Source: Alicyclobacillus tolerans
GTDB lineage: Bacteria > Bacillota > Bacilli > Alicyclobacillales > Alicyclobacillaceae
Length of the DNA: 64,000 nucleotides
Direction of reading: 5' to 3'
NCBI RefSeq assembly: GCF_900142255.1
Contig: NZ_FRAF01000001.1
Location: forward strand, 124,001-188,000
Numbering within the stretch: position 1 is the first letter of the stretch; every line of letters begins with the position of its first letter. Under the pieces are notes generated by a model. That model saw only the letters and a list, made by a program, of their open reading frames with translations, was not told where the DNA came from and searched no databases. A program made the position numbers and the translations under genes. This document shows positions 53,758-64,000 of the stretch, in pieces.

Positions 53758-54453
53758 GGGGACCTGGGAATAAGCAGCATCAATATACCAAGTGCCATCT
53801 TGCATAATCTCAGCAAAAAAGACTTCTTCCAATTTCGAAAAACCCCTTTTTTTTAATTCCTGTTTCACCCATGAGGCATCAACACATAAGGTTTGCAAAG
53901 ACTTGTCCACTATTTGTCCATCCACTACAAGTGGTACAGGTACACCGCCTTCTGCTCCTATAACCTTCAAATCTGCTGGAGTGACTGGTCGAGCATGCGG
54001 TTTAGGATAAACGGATAATTCTCCTGAAGTTTCTAGAATGGCAAACTCTACATCCGAAGGGCTAAAATATCCTTTTTGTCGCAGTTGTGTGAGTAAATCG
54101 TGCATGGTATACCTTGTTTTTTTCATTTCTTGATCATTAATTTCTCCACGCTTAATTAATATGGCAGGCTCTCCATCAACCCAATGCCGAAACCGATGAC
54201 TATATAATTGCAAAAAAGCAACAGATATTTGCAAAGCCACCAAAAGGGCAATTGCAAAGAGACTGTGCCATAAAGGAATTTTCCCGTCTTCAATAGGCAA
54301 TGTGGATGCTTCAGCAATCATCACCGAAACAACAAAATCAAAAACTGAAAGTTGACCAATCTCACGCTTACCCATAATGCGAAGCGCAATCATAACAAAA
54401 AAATAAAGAATGACCACTCGTACAATGAGTAACCAAATCGGCATTATCATCAC
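53719..54453 (-). CDS. DUF421 domain protein (YrbG/YetF-like)
   Basis: A 244-residue membrane protein: three helices (residues ~5-85), the family motif RIMGKREIGQLSVFDFVVSVMIAEA, then a two-part cytoplasmic domain with RYTMHDLLTQLRQKG. YrbG occupies the same position next to spoVB in Bacillus. YetF-type proteins assemble in spore membranes, but a role here is inference. The start is GTG 54453 or ATG 54450; a G-rich Shine-Dalgarno lies 10 bases upstream. Its 3' end overlaps spoVB by 39 bases. Confidence 0.88.
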   Translation of the reverse strand: MMIMPIWLLIVRVVILYFFVMIALRIMGKREIGQLSVFDFVVSVMIAEASTLPIEDGKIPLWHSLFAIALLVALQISVAFLQLYSHRFRHWVDGEPAILIKRGEINDQEMKKTRYTMHDLLTQLRQKGYFSPSDVEFAILETSGELSVYPKPHARPVTPADLKVIGAEGGVPVPLVVDGQIVDKSLQTLCVDASWVKQELKKRGFSKLEEVFFAEIMQDGTWYIDAAYSQVPLDRKGNPGDYRS

Positions 54454-54538
54454 AAAAAACTACCCCCCAGCCTTTAGTATGACCGAGAAAGGGTAAGTTC
54501 ATGGCAAGACTGAACGATTTTATGGGATCGAATCGATT

Positions 54539-56719
54539 TTACCTCTCCCCCACCAGAGGAAGATGACTGCTGATGAGCGCAAACTGTCTACCCACTTCGT
54601 CAAATAATTCAGTGGACTCATGAAGAGAACTCATATATTGGTAAGCCATACTAATTTTCAATCGAAGAGCCACATTGCCTGCAACATCAAAAGTAGCGTG
54701 CGTTAATACATTTTCCAATCGGTTAGCAATTGATTCCATTTCATTCATTTGCGCGTCAGGAACCAATAAAAAAAATTCATCCCCGCCATAACGACAAGCC
54801 AATTCCCCGTGGCGGACAGTATCGCGCAACCTTTGAGCAAAGTCATAGAGTACCTGATTTCCTGTGGAAAATCCAAACCGAGTATTGACCGAGTTAAAAT
54901 CTTTAATGTCAATGCAAACTAAGCCCCAGCGGACAATTCCTTGCGCAATCATTTCACTGACACGCATATTGATAAAATGATGTTTATAAAGCCCCGTTAA
55001 ACCATCGATATTATTCGGATTATCAAATTCAGGAAGATAAATAGCTGAACGATTCCGACCGCGCTTTTTTGCACCCCAGTACATCGCTGAATCCGCTTTG
55101 CTCAACAAATCGCGATCGTACGAACTATGTTCCGGATAGGCTGCCAACCCAATGGAAACGGTAATCCCTTGTAATTGAAAATCACCATACTCAACAACAA
55201 TTCCTGCAACAGCGCGACGAATCTTCTCTATGAGTTCAAAAGCTTCGGCCAAAGGCATAGGTAAAACAAGCGCAAATTCTTCGCCTCCATATCTGGCTAC
55301 AAGCGCGGATTCTCCAACAATTTCTTCGATTTTCTTTCCTACTTCACGCAGCACAACATCTCCAGCCAAATGACCGTAAGTATCATTAAATTTTTTAAAG
55401 AAATCAATATCTAATATAGAAACACATAGAGGAGTTTTTGAACTGACAGCATACGCCATACGTTTTTCGAGTTGTTGATAAAAATATCTGTAGTTATAAA
55501 GCCCAGTGGCTTCGTCATGAATTGAGCGCTCATTCAATTCTTGATAGAGGCGAGCGTTCTCCATCAATACCGACACCTGTGCACCGAGAGCCGTAGCATA
55601 ATCCATTGAACTTTTAAAGGCGAACGTTCTTTTGGAATAAAGAACAATAGCGCCCTGTGCTTTGCCATGACTATGTAAAGGAACCACCAGCATACTCAAT
55701 AACTGTTGCCCATCATTACCAATCCAGCGAACACGCTGATCTTTACGAGTATCAGGTACATAAACAGGCTGACGGCTATTCAGTACACTCCAAATCAAAC
55801 CACCAGAACTTTGCGGGATGCCAGTTGAACTTTCCTCCACAGCAATATAATTGTGAAAGCGATGCTCTGGATTTACCGCAATCGGAACCAATACATTCGT
55901 CTGCATGTTGAGTTGAAACACAACGACTTCATCTGCGTTACATAATTTTTTGATGACGCGGGCAGTTTCTTTACCGATTTCTGTCAAGTCAAATTCGCTG
56001 GTCAAACGTATAGTTGTCTCATGAACCATTTGCATATCTTTTAAAATGCGCAGGGTACGCAGTGTATAAGCTAATACCACGAGAGGAATCAATGCGACAA
56101 CTGTAAGCCAGCTACCCAGCGGACGGAGAAGCACCATAAAAATAGAAAACGGATACACAAATGCTAAATTTAAGATATCAATGCCAATGATTTTCAAAGC
56201 TGAACGAATAGAAAATTTACGAATCGCGCTGCTCAACAAATTGAGCAAAAGATGATTCACCAGAATAAACACAATACCAGCTATGGCCATAGCATACGCA
56301 ACATGAAGATTTAGCGAACGCGGCGCTTCATTGGTTTGCATGAGGGCATGAAACACTTTCACGAGCGCAAGACTGGAGAGACAATATTGCCCTACATTAA
56401 AGACAATCACGTGCCAACTCGATGAACGTCGTTGCACGGCTACAGCAGAAATGAAAAAAGCTACTGCAGGTATCCAGATGGCGTAACTCCCGTTAAAAGC
56501 TGCAACCATACCAAGAGGTACAGCCATAATTAACGAAGAGAGAACATCTCCCATTTGTACTGGCCACATCTCCAAAAAAACAGAGAGTACCACAAGTACC
56601 AAAAAAGGCAGAGGATCTACCCTGAATAGATTACCGCTCATAAGAATAGCCATCAGAATACCCACTATACCCACTAACCAAGCTAGACTGGAAAATAGCT
56701 TGAGTGATTTGTGAATCAT
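54539..56719 (-). CDS. Membrane sensor protein with GAF and two GGDEF domains
   Basis: A 726-residue protein. Seven or eight membrane helices fill residues ~8-225. A GAF domain spans ~245-395 (DEVVVFQLNMQTNVLVPIAV ... LLSMLVVPLHSHGKAQGAIVLY). GGDEF-1 (~405-565) has DEATGLYNYRYF, LDIDFFKKFNDTYGHLAGD and the loop YGGEEFALVLP. GGDEF-2 (~575-715) has DGLTGLYKHHFI, IDIKDFNSVNTRFG and YGGDEFFLLVP, with RHGE where an RxxD inhibitory site would be. Both loops look catalytically competent. Two GGDEF domains in one chain without EAL is unusual. The start codon sits in the centre of a 20-bp palindrome. It interrupts the block that links yrzE-like and DUF421 genes in Bacillus. Confidence 0.9.
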   Translation of the reverse strand: MIHKSLKLFSSLAWLVGIVGILMAILMSGNLFRVDPLPFLVLVVLSVFLEMWPVQMGDVLSSLIMAVPLGMVAAFNGSYAIWIPAVAFFISAVAVQRRSSSWHVIVFNVGQYCLSSLALVKVFHALMQTNEAPRSLNLHVAYAMAIAGIVFILVNHLLLNLLSSAIRKFSIRSALKIIGIDILNLAFVYPFSIFMVLLRPLGSWLTVVALIPLVVLAYTLRTLRILKDMQMVHETTIRLTSEFDLTEIGKETARVIKKLCNADEVVVFQLNMQTNVLVPIAVNPEHRFHNYIAVEESSTGIPQSSGGLIWSVLNSRQPVYVPDTRKDQRVRWIGNDGQQLLSMLVVPLHSHGKAQGAIVLYSKRTFAFKSSMDYATALGAQVSVLMENARLYQELNERSIHDEATGLYNYRYFYQQLEKRMAYAVSSKTPLCVSILDIDFFKKFNDTYGHLAGDVVLREVGKKIEEIVGESALVARYGGEEFALVLPMPLAEAFELIEKIRRAVAGIVVEYGDFQLQGITVSIGLAAYPEHSSYDRDLLSKADSAMYWGAKKRGRNRSAIYLPEFDNPNNIDGLTGLYKHHFINMRVSEMIAQGIVRWGLVCIDIKDFNSVNTRFGFSTGNQVLYDFAQRLRDTVRHGELACRYGGDEFFLLVPDAQMNEMESIANRLENVLTHATFDVAGNVALRLKISMAYQYMSSLHESTELFDEVGRQFALISSHLPLVGER

Positions 56720-56730
56720 GGATGATTCAC
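56711..56730 (-). promoter_or_regulatory. 20-bp palindrome over the start codon of the tandem-GGDEF gene
   Basis: Perfect 9-base arms GTGAATCAT and ATGATTCAC with a 2-base centre. The ATG (56719-56717) begins one arm and the AGGTG ribosome site begins the other. In RNA it would form at least 8 pairs with a 4-base loop. Confidence 0.6.
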
Positions 56731-56747
56731 CTGCTTTCTATCCATCA

Positions 56748-56780
56748 AATCTTACAACAGAACATTTGACATGTAAGATT
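56748..56780 (-). repeat. 9-bp inverted repeat upstream of the tandem-GGDEF gene
   Basis: AATCTTACA (56748-56756) and TGTAAGATT (56772-56780) pair perfectly with a 15-base loop, 28 bases above the start codon. Operator or leader stem-loop; role unknown. Farther upstream on the minus strand TTGTTA then TACAAT (19-base gap) could be a weak promoter. Confidence 0.45.
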
Positions 56781-56928
56781 GAAAATATATTAGGGATTGA
56801 CGTTATTGTACTATATATACAGAAAAATGTAACAAGTATTTTTGCATAGAAAACATAATCATTGAATACATGTGAAACATCACGAAAGAACAACCCTGAC
56901 AAGTAGGTGAACTCTGGAGGTGAACGAC

Positions 56929-57336
56929 TTGCCCGCTTTCAATGCGTGGGAGCCGTCTGATCAAAAGACCTATCCAGTCCTTTTGGGTATTTCTGTGGCT
57001 ATTGTCCTCTCCATAGCAGGAATTCTCATTTCCTTGTGGTTGGCCGAATCCTATGAGTGGGACGACGGTATGATGATTACGAGCAGTTATATCGTACATG
57101 CTCTCGCTACTGTATGCGGCGCCTACGCAGCAAGTAGACACACAGTATCCAAACCCGGTTGGTATGTGGGCGGCATGACAGGATTTTTCTTCTCGTTAAT
57201 CATGACAGGGATTGGGTTTTGGTCTTTTCATACATTCACCCTTGACGCAGGTGGAGTACTTCGCATACTCTTAATGACCTTGGCTGGATCTTTCGTCGGC
57301 ATTATCGGCGCTCATCGTCATTTGGAAAAATACTGA
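56929..57336 (+). CDS. TIGR04086 family (YrzE-like) membrane protein
   Basis: A 135-residue protein with four membrane helices (residues ~16-40, 50-68, 77-98, 108-128). Its position next to yajC-tgt-queA, and the GAYAASR and GSFVGIIGAHR motifs, fit the TIGR04086/YrzE family. Function unknown. Start: TTG 56929 lies 8 bases after GGAGG; the GTG three codons earlier overlaps that site. Confidence 0.75.
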   Translation: MPAFNAWEPSDQKTYPVLLGISVAIVLSIAGILISLWLAESYEWDDGMMITSSYIVHALATVCGAYAASRHTVSKPGWYVGGMTGFFFSLIMTGIGFWSFHTFTLDAGGVLRILLMTLAGSFVGIIGAHRHLEKY

Positions 57337-57353
57337 TAGATGTTTCATAGCAT

Positions 57354-57404
57354 AAAAAACCGAAGCGCAACAGATTTGCACTCTGGCCGCTTCGGTTTTC
57401 TTGC
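57354..57404. terminator. Bidirectional terminator between the YrzE-like gene and yajC
   Basis: AAAACCGAAGCG (57356-57367) and CGCTTCGGTTTT (57388-57399) form a 12-bp stem. The plus side continues TTTTCTTGCTT and the minus side GTTTTTTATG, so it can stop both convergent transcripts. Confidence 0.88.
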
Positions 57405-57430
57405 TTACTCTATCCTACAATCCCTTAGGT

Positions 57431-57832
57431 TTACTCTTCGTCTTTCTCTTCTTTGCCCTGGGTCACTTCACTGTCAGAGTGTTCGGCCAAAACAGGAGCA
57501 GCGTTTGTCTCCTCTTCTGCCTCCTCTGACGTTTGCCATGTAGGTTGTTCTTGTTCAACTGGGGTACGAGATAGACTATCTTCTACCACACGCGCTATGG
57601 CACGCTGGTCGATCTCAATCACTACACCATTAGAAATTTCAGCTTCTACCATAGAGTCGGCTGCACGCACCACAGTCGCATAAATGCCTCCTACTGTCAC
57701 AACGCGCATACCTGGTTGCAATTGATTCATCATAGCCTGGCGAGCTTTTTGCTGGCGACGCTGCGGCAAGACTGTGAGAAAATAAAATACCGCAATAAAT
57801 ACAACAATAATAAGAAGAGCGGATGGTTTCAA
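57431..57832 (-). CDS. yajC: Preprotein translocase subunit YajC
   Basis: A 133-residue Sec accessory subunit. One membrane helix (residues ~4-24, ALLIIVVFIAVFYFLTVLP) precedes the conserved RRQQKARQAMMNQLQPGMRVVTVGGIYATV domain in part. The last ~45 residues are acidic and low in complexity. Start: TTG 57832 has GAGGT 7 bases upstream; the longest frame adds 18 codons with no ribosome site. It is the last gene of queA-tgt-yajC. Confidence 0.9.
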   Translation of the reverse strand: MKPSALLIIVVFIAVFYFLTVLPQRRQQKARQAMMNQLQPGMRVVTVGGIYATVVRAADSMVEAEISNGVVIEIDQRAIARVVEDSLSRTPVEQEQPTWQTSEEAEEETNAAPVLAEHSDSEVTQGKEEKDEE

Positions 57833-57906
57833 AAAATTCACCTCATTTTTGGATTTACTCTGTGAGCCTACTGCATTTAGAACCATACCTCAAAACCTAA
57901 TCTTGT

Positions 57907-60107
<2,201 letters not shown>

Positions 60108-60160
60108 GTAAAAACCTCATTTCCGGACCATCTTGCCTTTATAGCGCTACATCTTTAACG

Positions 60161-60189
60161 ATTATAAAGGTTGTCCAGAATTGGGTCAA
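60161..60189 (-). promoter_or_regulatory. SigA promoter of queA-tgt-yajC
   Basis: On the minus strand TTGACC (60189-60184), 17 bases, TATAAT (60166-60161). Five of six and six of six matches. No preQ1 riboswitch is seen in the leader. Confidence 0.8.
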
Positions 60190-60221
60190 AACAAGACAAG
60201 TGAATGTTCAAGTAGATATGA

Positions 60222-61502
60222 TCAGGGCAACCACTTTTGGATCGGAGCTACGATCTTTTGAATTTGTCCCTGAGGAATTCTCAATGAATGGTGTATCCAA
60301 CGGGGCAATTGATGCAATGCGTGAAGCGCATGGGCAGGCAATTGAATCACTTTTTTAGGTATTTTATTTATCTGCGACGGTATGTGCATGGCAGGGAGAC
60401 CTTTTGCAGACGGAAGGATAGCAGGACGGTGTTGATGACTGTCGTTTTTTTTCGGAAGCGAAGGTACAAGATGCTGTTGCGCATGATGAAGACCTGCAAT
60501 CTCAGGATGAATGTTGTTACTTTGTTGCCTGGGATTTGCATTCAAAGGCAAAGAATGAGGCGGTCGAGGTTGATCCTCAGGATTCAGAGCCGGAACATGG
60601 ATCGGCATAGGCAACATTTTCTTTACCGAATAGCCCTTCTCCAATTTTTTTATCGCTGCTTGAAGAATCTGTGGACTAGGATGTAAAAGTGCTTGCGTAA
60701 CTTTGACGTCTACTCCAGAACTATGACTGGACATTTTCGCCAAAAGATCTAAGGAACCGGGAATATTAGGCTGTTTTTGACGAATTTCTGTAAGGGCCAT
60801 CACCACAGCCAATTGTACAGGCGATACTTGAGCTTGTATAGCTTGCTGCCAAGAACTTGTGGTCATTGGCAAATTCATGATAAGCAATGGTTTGCCATCT
60901 ATTTTGGTTTCCTTTTGCAAATCGTGCATGGTTCGTTCTGTGATATAATGTATATTGTGGTTTTTTCCTACAGGAGCTGTTGTGACTACCATCACATCAC
61001 ATTGACGATAGGGCGTATTGGGTGCAGACACCACGGCATACTGCATAATTTCAGGCAATACTGTATCTATAGAACGTCCGTTCAATTGTATTTTGGAAAG
61101 CCAAGGATAGGTTGTATTACCCACAACCTGCCAAGACCTTACATGACCCGTATTATCCACAGTCAAAATCAAGTTAGGAGCTGCCCCAAGGGCAACGTAC
61201 GCTTCCGCTTGAGCGTAAGGACTCAGCCGATAGACCACGCGACCGACACCTACACCAAGAACAAGCAATGCAGCAAGGCCAATCAACAAAACCTTTTTCG
61301 GATAGAGTGACCGAGTGCCAGTAAACCACTCAGACCAAATTTGAAGGAGTGGGAAGCGAGGTAATAATTCAGCATATACTTCTTGCCCAAGTCGCATTTC
61401 CTTTTGAAGCGAAACGCGTGCAAATTGACCATTTTGTGTAAGCACCAAGGCTGAGCGGCGTCTTTTTTTCAACACCACTCCTCTTACTTTTTCAACCTTC
61501 AC
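60222..61502 (-). CDS. RsgI-type anti-sigma factor
   Basis: A 426-residue single-pass membrane protein. Residues 1-50 are the RsgI N-terminal domain (VEKVRGVVLKKRRRSALVLTQNGQFARVSL in part) that binds SigI. One membrane helix is at ~70-90 (VLLIGLAALLVLGVGVGRVV). The outer part has AYVALGAAPNLILTVDNTGHV in place of the usual NPS motif, an alpha/beta region to ~residue 270, and a long proline/histidine-rich tail. Start: GTG 61502 has AAGGAGG 8 bases upstream; a TTG six codons earlier overlaps the sigI stop. It pairs with sigI. The external tail differs from the known carbohydrate-binding sensors. Confidence 0.85.
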   Translation of the reverse strand: MKVEKVRGVVLKKRRRSALVLTQNGQFARVSLQKEMRLGQEVYAELLPRFPLLQIWSEWFTGTRSLYPKKVLLIGLAALLVLGVGVGRVVYRLSPYAQAEAYVALGAAPNLILTVDNTGHVRSWQVVGNTTYPWLSKIQLNGRSIDTVLPEIMQYAVVSAPNTPYRQCDVMVVTTAPVGKNHNIHYITERTMHDLQKETKIDGKPLLIMNLPMTTSSWQQAIQAQVSPVQLAVVMALTEIRQKQPNIPGSLDLLAKMSSHSSGVDVKVTQALLHPSPQILQAAIKKLEKGYSVKKMLPMPIHVPALNPEDQPRPPHSLPLNANPRQQSNNIHPEIAGLHHAQQHLVPSLPKKNDSHQHRPAILPSAKGLPAMHIPSQINKIPKKVIQLPAHALHALHQLPRWIHHSLRIPQGQIQKIVAPIQKWLP

Positions 61503-61516
61503 TGGCCACACCTCCT

Positions 61517-62278
61517 TCAATCGCCATCCGATACCCCTGCTACATAGGATTGCAAGTATGGATAATCTCCAGCCAACAAGAGTACAACAGCCAAGATATA
61601 TTTGCGCTGTCGTTCAAGCGTTTTCCGCGAGACAGTTGTCAACTGCTCGAGCTCTTTCATCGGCAAGGATTTCTTTTGCCGTACATAGGAAAGCAAATGA
61701 TCATCACGAACAATCATTTTAGCTACAGCAATAGCATTTTGCCGAGCATCTTCATGTTTGGGACAAACTTTTATCAAAGCAGAAAAAGATAACTTAAACA
61801 ACTGCAGTTCACGCTCGTATTCTTCAATTTCGTACGAACGCGCTGCTGCTTCCTGTTCCTTTGCGTAGTCTTCCAAGGAGGATCGGATTTCCACATAGTT
61901 CATGACATTGTTTTCTTCATCAGAAACTTCAAAATCACTCCATGGATTTCCTTGCACGGAACGTTGCTGTCTGCGATGCTCATCAATCAGACGGCGTTTA
62001 ATAATGGTTTCAGCCAACGCCAAAAAACCATTGCTGCGTTCAGGATCGTAACTGTCGATAGCTTCGTTAAAAGCAGACAAGGCAATACTAAACTCATCAT
62101 CCGTCTGGCGGTCGATGTACCGATGCGCTGCCTGGGAAGCAATTTTCAGGATATACGGAGTGTACTCATGAAGCATTCGCTCACGCGCCTCTGTATCTCC
62201 TGCCTTGGCAGCGTGGAGCAATGTGGTCAGGTCACGCGTATCGGCTGCTTTCCGACGCCGCGTTGGCAATAGGCCCAC
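61517..62278 (-). CDS. sigI: RNA polymerase sigma factor SigI
   Basis: A 253-residue SigI-type sigma-70 relative. Region 2 has DEFSIALSAFNEAIDSYDPERSNGFLALAETIIKRRLIDEHRR in part (residues ~60-105). The C-terminal SigI-C domain carries the DNA-binding helix pattern MKELEQLTTVSRKTLERQRKYI near residue 210. SigI controls heat or envelope-stress genes and is held by RsgI. Start: GTG 62278 lies 8 bases after AGAGAGG; the ATG seven codons earlier has no good ribosome site. It sits between ruvB and queA, where B. subtilis has nothing. Confidence 0.9.
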   Translation of the reverse strand: MGLLPTRRRKAADTRDLTTLLHAAKAGDTEARERMLHEYTPYILKIASQAAHRYIDRQTDDEFSIALSAFNEAIDSYDPERSNGFLALAETIIKRRLIDEHRRQQRSVQGNPWSDFEVSDEENNVMNYVEIRSSLEDYAKEQEAAARSYEIEEYERELQLFKLSFSALIKVCPKHEDARQNAIAVAKMIVRDDHLLSYVRQKKSLPMKELEQLTTVSRKTLERQRKYILAVVLLLAGDYPYLQSYVAGVSDGD

Positions 62279-62345
62279 ACGTTCCACCTCTCTGCTCATA
62301 AGATTCGCTCATGTCCAGACGTTTTCAGGGGTTGGCGTCTGTCAA

Positions 62346-63377
62346 TTATAGCGGCAATTCTTCTATGGAACGTTCTGATGCACTGCTTGGCAATGGATAT
62401 CCAAAGTGCTGATAAGCCAAAGGTGTTACTATGCGCCCCCGCGGTGTCCGCTGAATAAGTGCTTGCTGCAAAAGAAATGGTTCATAAACTTCTTCTATTG
62501 TTCCAGCTTCCTCTCCTATAGCAGCAGCAAGTGTATCCAGTCCTACGGGACCGCCGGAAAATTTTTCAATGATGGTTTTTAACAAGCGAACATCTGTCTG
62601 ATCCAGACCAAGTCTGTCTACCTGCAACTGACTCAACGCTTGTCGAGCAATATCTTCGGTCACCACAGCCGCCTTTTGTACTTGAGCGATATCCCGAACC
62701 CGTTTCAAAATACGATTGGCGATACGCGGCGTACCGCGTGAACGCCTGGCGATTTCTCTAGCTGCTTCATCGTCCACTACAAGGCGTAAAATTCGGCTGG
62801 TACGAGTGACAATCTGAGCTAAATCATCTATCGAATAATAATCAAGATGGAGTATCACTCCGAACCGATCACGTAAAGGTGAGGAAAGCAAACCTGCCCT
62901 GGTCGTTGCACCAACCAGCGTAAAAGGAGGTAAATCCAGTCGAACGCTGCGTGCACTCGGCCCTTTGCCAATCATAATATCCAGCGAAAAATCTTCCATA
63001 GCCGGATAAAGTACTTCTTCAACCGAACGTGAAAGACGGTGAATTTCGTCAATAAAAAGAACGTCACCTGTTTGTAAATTGGTCAAGAGAGCAGCCAAAT
63101 CCGCTGGACGTTCTATAGCTGGGCCTGATGTAATGCGAATATTGACGCCAAGCTCATTCGCAATAATCATTGATAAAGAAGTCTTACCCAAACCTGGAGG
63201 GCCATACAGCAATACGTGATCGAGCGATTCTCCTCTATCTTTGGCAGCTTGAATGAAAATGCGCAAATTTTCTTTAACGCCATCCTGACCAATATAATCT
63301 TCTAAAAACCGCGGGCGAACACTGTCAAGCGCAGGGTCTTCTGGGGCCCATTCACTTGAAACCACTCGATGTTCCAC
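62346..63377 (-). CDS. ruvB: Holliday junction branch migration helicase RuvB
   Basis: A 343-residue AAA+ motor of RuvAB. SLDEYIGQ-type block ([16 protein letters not shown]), Walker [14 protein letters not shown] near residue 56, Walker [11 protein letters not shown] near 107, sensor 1 [10 protein letters not shown] and the arginine-finger/winged-helix C-terminus [17 protein letters not shown] are intact. The start is a GTG with AGAGGGGG upstream. It follows ruvA by 71 bases. Confidence 0.97.
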   Translation of the reverse strand: MEHRVVSSEWAPEDPALDSVRPRFLEDYIGQDGVKENLRIFIQAAKDRGESLDHVLLYGPPGLGKTSLSMIIANELGVNIRITSGPAIERPADLAALLTNLQTGDVLFIDEIHRLSRSVEEVLYPAMEDFSLDIMIGKGPSARSVRLDLPPFTLVGATTRAGLLSSPLRDRFGVILHLDYYSIDDLAQIVTRTSRILRLVVDDEAAREIARRSRGTPRIANRILKRVRDIAQVQKAAVVTEDIARQALSQLQVDRLGLDQTDVRLLKTIIEKFSGGPVGLDTLAAAIGEEAGTIEEVYEPFLLQQALIQRTPRGRIVTPLAYQHFGYPLPSSASERSIEELPL

Positions 63378-63448
63378 ACCTGTGTCCCCCTCTTCTTAAA
63401 ACTGCAAGAGTCTTGCATAACTATATCGAAACGCTCAACTTCTTGATG

Positions 63449-64000
63449 TTAAGCACGAAAAGATTTTTGGAGTGCTGCTTTGAGCAATGTCTCTACAGAG
63501 GCATCAGGCAATTCTGCCCTAGCACTGGCTAGGGCATCGAGACTCTCTCTCTCACTGTATCCCAAAGAAATGAGTGCCTCCACTACTTCTTTATCCATGG
63601 CAGGTAAAGAAATAGTTGTTGGAGTCGACACATTGGCTGACGGACTGATGGGAACGACCAATTTTCCCTTCAACTCCAGAATCAATCGAGAAGCTGTTTT
63701 TTTCCCAATCCCCGGTAAACGGCACAAGGTATCAACATCTTCCGACTCAATCCAACGGATGAATGTCTCTGCATCCGTACTGCCCACCATGGCCAAAGCG
63801 CTTTTGGGACCAACACCAGATATGGCCAATAGCTTCAGAAATAAACCGCGTTCCTCATCCTGTAAAAATCCATACAATTCCTGTGTATCTTCACGCAAAT
63901 GTTGATAAGTATAAAGAAAAGCCGATTTATGCAGACTGAGCGCATGAAGAACACGTTCGGCCACAAAGACGCGATAACCCACTCCATTGACATCGAGATC
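63449..64000 (-). CDS. ruvA: Holliday junction branch migration protein RuvA (5' end outside window)
   Basis: The C-terminal 183 residues of RuvA. The frame stays open through the window end (DLDVNGVGYRVFV), so the true start lies outside; about 15 residues should be missing. The OB fold, the helix-hairpin-helix pair LLAISGVGPKSALAMVG and LCRLPGIGKKTASRLILELKGK, and the C-terminal RuvB-binding helices (VEALISLGYSERESLDAL) are present. Confidence 0.96.
   Translation of the reverse strand, partial: DLDVNGVGYRVFVAERVLHALSLHKSAFLYTYQHLREDTQELYGFLQDEERGLFLKLLAISGVGPKSALAMVGSTDAETFIRWIESEDVDTLCRLPGIGKKTASRLILELKGKLVVPISPSANVSTPTTISLPAMDKEVVEALISLGYSERESLDALASARAELPDASVETLLKAALQKSFRA

Noticed and set aside
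60108-60189. preQ1 riboswitch before queA
   Set aside because: The leader is only about 50 bases, with no C-rich loop and A-rich tail pseudoknot; a plain promoter explains it.

Overview
The window looks like an ordinary chromosomal segment of a spore-forming Gram-positive of class Bacilli. The evidence is familiar Bacillus-type gene blocks (ruvAB-queA-tgt-yajC, TIGR04086/DUF421/spoVB/comN, secDF, recJ-apt-relA-dtd, addAB), sporulation genes (SpoVB, DacF-type carboxypeptidase, a YjcZ-like mini-protein), SigI/RsgI, bacilliredoxin, and the coproporphyrin branch of heme synthesis (HemE, CpfC, HemY/CgoX, HemQ). A membrane-anchored sedolisin-like (acid-type) peptidase hints at an acidophilic relative such as Alicyclobacillaceae; that placement is inference. 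Codon use and AT-rich intergenic regions look uniform, and I see no prophage, insertion sequence, CRISPR array, rRNA or tRNA.

Layout. 0-10 kb: a DUF2089/DUF4097 envelope-type pair, a PLP enzyme, an SDR oxidoreductase with an apparent CTG start, cyclophilin, an aldo/keto reductase, moeA, pckA and galU. 10-19 kb: addB-addA on the minus strand, an MFS carrier, and a 43-aa hydrophobic mini-protein whose leader starts with a 53-nt stem-loop. 19-25.6 kb: a minus-strand run of dusB, TM2 protein, D,D-carboxypeptidase, DtxR/MntR regulator, FAH-family enzyme, hemQ, glycerate kinase and bacilliredoxin. 25.8-29.3 kb: hemE-cpfC-hemY on the plus strand; with hemQ this supplies the late steps from uroporphyrinogen to heme except coproporphyrinogen formation details outside the window. 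29.4-37 kb: a coiled-coil NlpC/P60 hydrolase, the sedolisin-like membrane protein, ogt, and a MoxR-DUF58-DUF4129 membrane operon whose end runs 67 bp antisense into ogt. 37-43 kb: TSUP exporter, CPA2 antiporter, a zinc-ribbon mini-protein, a GAF-GGDEF gene split by one in-frame amber codon, lgt, DedA, a NYN-domain protein and an apparent self-standing small RNA. 43-64 kb: dtd, relA, apt, recJ, a CDF metal exporter, secF, secD, comN, spoVB, DUF421, a tandem-GGDEF membrane cyclase, a TIGR04086 protein, yajC, tgt, queA, rsgI, sigI, ruvB, and ruvA cut by the window edge.

Most likely novelty: (a) the ~80-nt RNA with consensus SigA promoter and its own terminator upstream of the NYN gene; (b) the amber-interrupted GAF-GGDEF gene; (c) the putative SigK-type promoter, stem-loop leader and mini-protein unit; (d) the sedolisin-like membrane protein that keeps its catalytic residues but lacks the usual calcium-site aspartates; (e) convergent genes ending in the same 13 bases, giving a perfect inverted repeat over both stop codons; (f) a tandem-GGDEF cyclase whose start codon sits at the centre of a 20-bp palindrome. 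Many start codons were moved from the longest reading frame to a better Shine-Dalgarno position; these choices are stated gene by gene.
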